This document shows positions 61,177-64,000 of a stretch of 64,000 nucleotides of DNA, piece by piece. Position numbers and translations under genes: made by a program. This DNA is from Leucobacter tardus. Lineage in GTDB: Bacteria; Actinomycetota; Actinomycetes; Actinomycetales; Microbacteriaceae. Where the stretch lies: the NCBI RefSeq assembly GCF_017583045.1, contig NZ_JAGFBF010000003.1, positions 27,119 through 91,118 on the forward strand, in the 5' to 3' direction. Under the pieces are notes generated by a model. It had not been told where the DNA came from and searched no databases. It saw only the letters and a program-made list of their open reading frames with translations. Every line of letters begins with the position of its first letter. Within the stretch, counting starts at the first letter, position 1.

Positions 61177-63924
61177 GTGGCAAACCCACGCGTACACGAG
61201 ATCGCTTCGGAGATCGGTGTCGACAGCAAGGTCGTTCTGGCCAAGCTGAAAGATATGGGCGAGTTCGTCAAGGCGAGTTCGTCAGCGGTCGCACCCCCGG
61301 TTGCCCGGAAGGTGAAGGCCGCACTCGAGGCTGATGGCGTCACCCAGAGCGGCGACGCCCAGTCGTCCGGTGCTGCTGAGAAGAAGAGCAGCGCTCCGAA
61401 GCCCGGCCCGAAGCCCCCGGCGAAGTCGGCGAAGCCGGCCGCTGAGACGGGCGAGGCGAAGCCGTCCTCGCCCCCGAGCCCCGGAAGCACCGCTCCGAAC
61501 CCCGGAGGCACCCCGCCGAAGAGCGGATCCTCCGCCCCGAACCCTGGAGGCACCGCTCCCAAGTCGAGCGGCTCCGCCCCGAACCCGGGGTCGGAGGCGC
61601 CGAAGCCCGGTGGTTCCGCACCGAAGCCCGGTGCGGCCAAGCCCGGAGCACCCAAGCCTTCCGGTCCGCGTCCGGGCAACAACCCGTTCGCGTCGAGCCA
61701 GGGCATGGGCATCCCGCGTCCGCCGAAGCCGGGCAACAACCCGTTCAGCGCGCAGCAGGGTAGCCGCAGCGGCAGCCGACCGAATCCCGGCAACATTCCG
61801 CGTCCCGCTCCCCGCCCACAGGGTGCGGGTGCCGGTCGTCCGGGTGGACCCGGTCGCCCCGGTGGCGGCGGTCGTCCAGGTGGTGGCGGCGGCGCACGGC
61901 CCGGTGCCGGTGCCGGTGCGGGCGGTGGCTTCGGAGCCCCGCGTCCGGGCGGCGGTTTCGCCGGTCGCGGCCGTGGAGGCCGTGGTGCCGGTACGGCCGG
62001 TGCATTCGGTCGTGGCGGCTCGAAGAGCAAGGCACGCAAGTCGAAGCGGGCGAAGCGGGCAGAATTCGAGATGCGGGAGGCCCCGTCGCTCGGCGGCGTG
62101 AGCATCCCCCGCGGCACGGGTGATACCCCGGTTCGACTGCGGCGCGGCGCATCGCTCGCCGACTTCGCCGAGAAGATCGATACGACGGCCTCGAACCTGG
62201 TCACGGTGCTGTTCCACCTGGGTGAGATGGCGACCGCGACCGAGTCGCTCGACGAGGGCACCTTCCAGGTGCTGGGCGAGGAACTGGGCTACAAGATCCA
62301 GATCGTTTCGCCGGAGGACGAGGATCGCGAGCTCCTCGAAGGCTTCGACATCGACATCGAGTCGGAGCTCGAGGAGGAGAGCGATGAGCAGCTGCAGCAG
62401 CGGCCGCCCGTCGTCACCGTCATGGGCCACGTCGACCACGGTAAGACGCGCTTGCTCGACGCCGTGCGCAAGGCCAATGTGGGTGGCGGTGAGGCCGGCG
62501 GTATTACGCAGCACATCGGCGCCTACCAGGTGCACACCGAGCACGAGGGCAAGGATCGCGCCCTGACCTTCATCGACACCCCGGGTCACGAGGCGTTCAC
62601 CGCCATGCGTGCTCGTGGTGCACAGGTGACGGACATCGCGATCCTGGTCGTCGCGGCGGATGACGGCATCATGCCGCAGACCATCGAGGCGTTGAACCAC
62701 GCGCAGTCGGCCGGCGTGCCGATCGTCGTCGCGGTCAACAAGATCGATAAGGAAGGCGCGAACCCGCAGAAGGTCCGTCAGCAGCTGACCGAGTACAACC
62801 TGGTCGCTGAGGAGTACGGCGGCGACGTGATGTTCGTCGACGTCTCCGCACGGAACGACGTGGGTATCACCGAGCTGCTCGACGCGGTGCTCCTGACTGC
62901 CGATGCGGGTCTGGATCTGCGTGCGAACCCCGATAAGGATGCCCGCGGTGTCGCGATCGAGGCTCGCCTCGACAAGGGTCGCGGTTCGGTTGCTACCGTG
63001 CTCATCCAGTCGGGTACGCTGCGCGTCGGCGACGCGATCGTCACTGGAACGGCGTACGGTCGTGTCCGCGCGATGATCGACGAGAACGGCGAGTCCGTGT
63101 CCGAGGCGGTGCCGTCGCGCCCCGTCCTCGTGCAGGGCCTGTCGAGTGTGCCGCGCGCGGGTGACAACTTCATCGTCACCCCCGATGACCGCACCGCCCG
63201 CCAGATCGCTGAGAAGCGCGAGGCAGCGGAGCGCAACGCCCAGCTCGCCAAGGCGCGCAAGCGGATCAGCCTCGAGGACTTCACGAAGGCCCTCGAGGAC
63301 GGCAAGGTCGAGTCCCTCAACCTCATCATCAAGGGAGACGTGTCCGGTGCTGTGGAGGCACTGGAGGAGTCGCTCATGAAGATCGAGGTCGACGATTCGG
63401 TCCAGCTCCGGATCCTGCACCGCGGCGTCGGCGCGATCACTGCCAGCGACATCGACCTGGCCACGATCGACAACGCCATCGTGCTCGGCTTCAACGTCCG
63501 TCCCGACGTCAAGGCGCGCGAGCGCGCGGCTCGCGAGGGCATCGACATCCGGTTCTACAACGTCATCTACAACGCACTCGACGACATTGAGAGCTCGCTC
63601 AAGGGCATGCTCAAGCCCGAGTACGAAGAGGTGCAGTCCGGTGTGGCCGAGATCCGTGAGGTGTTCCGCTCCTCGAAGTTCGGCAACATCGCCGGCGTCA
63701 TCGTCCGCAATGGAACGATCACGCGCAACGCGAAGGCCCGCGTCATCCGCGAGGGTGTCGTGCTCGCGGACGGCCTGGCCATCGAGTCGCTGCGTCGCTT
63801 CAAGGACGACGTGACCGAGGTCAAGACCGACTTCGAAGCCGGTATCGGGCTCGGCAAGTTCAACGATATTCAGATCGGTGACGAGATCGAGACCACCGAG
63901 ATGGTGGAGAAGCCCCGGGCCTGA
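61177..63924 (+). CDS. infB: Translation initiation factor IF-2
   Basis: IF-2 places initiator tRNA on the ribosome with GTP. The GTG at 61177 (AGGAG 4 nt upstream) gives 915 aa. The N-terminal IF2-N domain is [20 protein letters not shown]. Residues ~65-300 are Pro/Gly/Ala/Lys and then Gly/Arg-rich repeats. A second IF2-N-like segment ([20 protein letters not shown]) precedes the GTPase: G1 [13 protein letters not shown]3 DTPGHEAF, G4 NKID. Domains II-IV follow ([20 protein letters not shown]). It ends 76 nt before the window edge. No further start is certain there, though AGGAAGG then a GTG at 63994 could open the next gene. Confidence 0.97.
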   Translation: MANPRVHEIASEIGVDSKVVLAKLKDMGEFVKASSSAVAPPVARKVKAALEADGVTQSGDAQSSGAAEKKSSAPKPGPKPPAKSAKPAAETGEAKPSSPPSPGSTAPNPGGTPPKSGSSAPNPGGTAPKSSGSAPNPGSEAPKPGGSAPKPGAAKPGAPKPSGPRPGNNPFASSQGMGIPRPPKPGNNPFSAQQGSRSGSRPNPGNIPRPAPRPQGAGAGRPGGPGRPGGGGRPGGGGGARPGAGAGAGGGFGAPRPGGGFAGRGRGGRGAGTAGAFGRGGSKSKARKSKRAKRAEFEMREAPSLGGVSIPRGTGDTPVRLRRGASLADFAEKIDTTASNLVTVLFHLGEMATATESLDEGTFQVLGEELGYKIQIVSPEDEDRELLEGFDIDIESELEEESDEQLQQRPPVVTVMGHVDHGKTRLLDAVRKANVGGGEAGGITQHIGAYQVHTEHEGKDRALTFIDTPGHEAFTAMRARGAQVTDIAILVVAADDGIMPQTIEALNHAQSAGVPIVVAVNKIDKEGANPQKVRQQLTEYNLVAEEYGGDVMFVDVSARNDVGITELLDAVLLTADAGLDLRANPDKDARGVAIEARLDKGRGSVATVLIQSGTLRVGDAIVTGTAYGRVRAMIDENGESVSEAVPSRPVLVQGLSSVPRAGDNFIVTPDDRTARQIAEKREAAERNAQLAKARKRISLEDFTKALEDGKVESLNLIIKGDVSGAVEALEESLMKIEVDDSVQLRILHRGVGAITASDIDLATIDNAIVLGFNVRPDVKARERAAREGIDIRFYNVIYNALDDIESSLKGMLKPEYEEVQSGVAEIREVFRSSKFGNIAGVIVRNGTITRNAKARVIREGVVLADGLAIESLRRFKDDVTEVKTDFEAGIGLGKFNDIQIGDEIETTEMVEKPRA
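61486..61671 (+). repeat. Pro/Gly-rich tandem repeats within infB
   Basis: Imperfect repeats of the type APNPGGxAPKSxGS recur about five times, followed by two copies of PGNNPF and then Gly/Arg-rich runs. These are coding low-complexity repeats in the N-terminal extension of IF-2, not intergenic elements. Confidence 0.7.
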
Positions 63925-64000
63925 CCCGCGGCACGAGAAAGGGCCGGGTTGGAGTGGTGTGCAAATGCCACCCGCCCAGGAAGGATTACGGGGGTGTTTT

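Noticed and set aside
61486..61671. Repeats in infB as a CRISPR or mobile repeat
   Set aside because: Repeats are imperfect, in frame and translate to the Pro/Gly-rich IF-2 extension seen in other actinobacteria.
61282..63420. A 712-residue minus-strand frame opposite infB
   Set aside because: Composition (Thr/Gly/Ala and Asp/Leu/Val runs) mirrors the codons of IF-2, and no independent motif or start signal is present.

Overview
The window is about 64 kb of G+C-rich chromosome from an actinobacterium. Family-level features point to Microbacteriaceae (a Leucobacter- or Microbacterium-like organism is my inference): mycothiol synthase, CarD, a GlnR-type regulator, SenX3-RegX3, PdtaS, protein O-mannosyltransferase, two-subunit lycopene cyclase genes, and the marked codon bias. 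Most of it is core chromosome, with genes packed on both strands. I see no IS element, no CRISPR array, no integrase and no gene-free stretch over 300 bases.

Layout. 1-1.6 kb: the 5' part of nhaA, cut by the window edge, and two small membrane proteins. 1.65-6.8 kb: the branched-chain amino-acid genes ilvD, ilvB, ilvN and ilvC, closed by a strong hairpin. 6.9-7.6 kb: a pair of lycopene-cyclase-type membrane genes with no other carotenoid gene beside them. 7.6-21.9 kb: mostly single genes, namely an LCP wall ligase, SelO, an aldo/keto reductase, AlkB, a secreted wall-associated protein, a phospholipase-D-type cardiolipin synthase, a 5-aminolevulinate synthase (unexpected in this lineage), a sugar transporter, two tandem small paralogues, tRNA-Lys and an APC permease.

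22-38.7 kb is a phosphate and redox region. It holds pstSCAB behind a PHO-box-like repeat, an overlapping run glnR-mshD-ppk1-mutT1, then ygfZ, gpmA, carD-ispD-ispF, and senX3-regX3 divergent from phoU with a second, longer PHO-box-like array between them. 38.8-48.7 kb holds cysS-rlmB, an Rv3235-like protein, PdtaS, a LiaFSR-like locus of PspC-domain proteins with a two-component system, and a protein mannosyltransferase.

48.8-64 kb begins with proS and ends with nusA-ylxR-infB. Between them sits the main accessory feature: a compact type VII secretion-like cluster of five genes. They are a WXG100-sized protein, a 1501-residue FHA-FtsK/SpoIIIE ATPase of the EssC/EccC kind, a second small helical protein, an alpha/beta hydrolase of the DUF1023 type with a long helical N-terminus, and a lipoprotein with an A+T-rich start. 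No EccB, EccD, EccE or mycosin gene is present, and rimP, which commonly precedes nusA, is absent from this interval.

A recurrent regulatory pattern is a TAnnnT hexamer placed 6-8 nt directly before the start codon of at least fourteen separately transcribed genes that lack a Shine-Dalgarno sequence. This suggests widespread leaderless transcription, whereas genes inside operons usually have GGAGG-like sites or stop-start overlaps.
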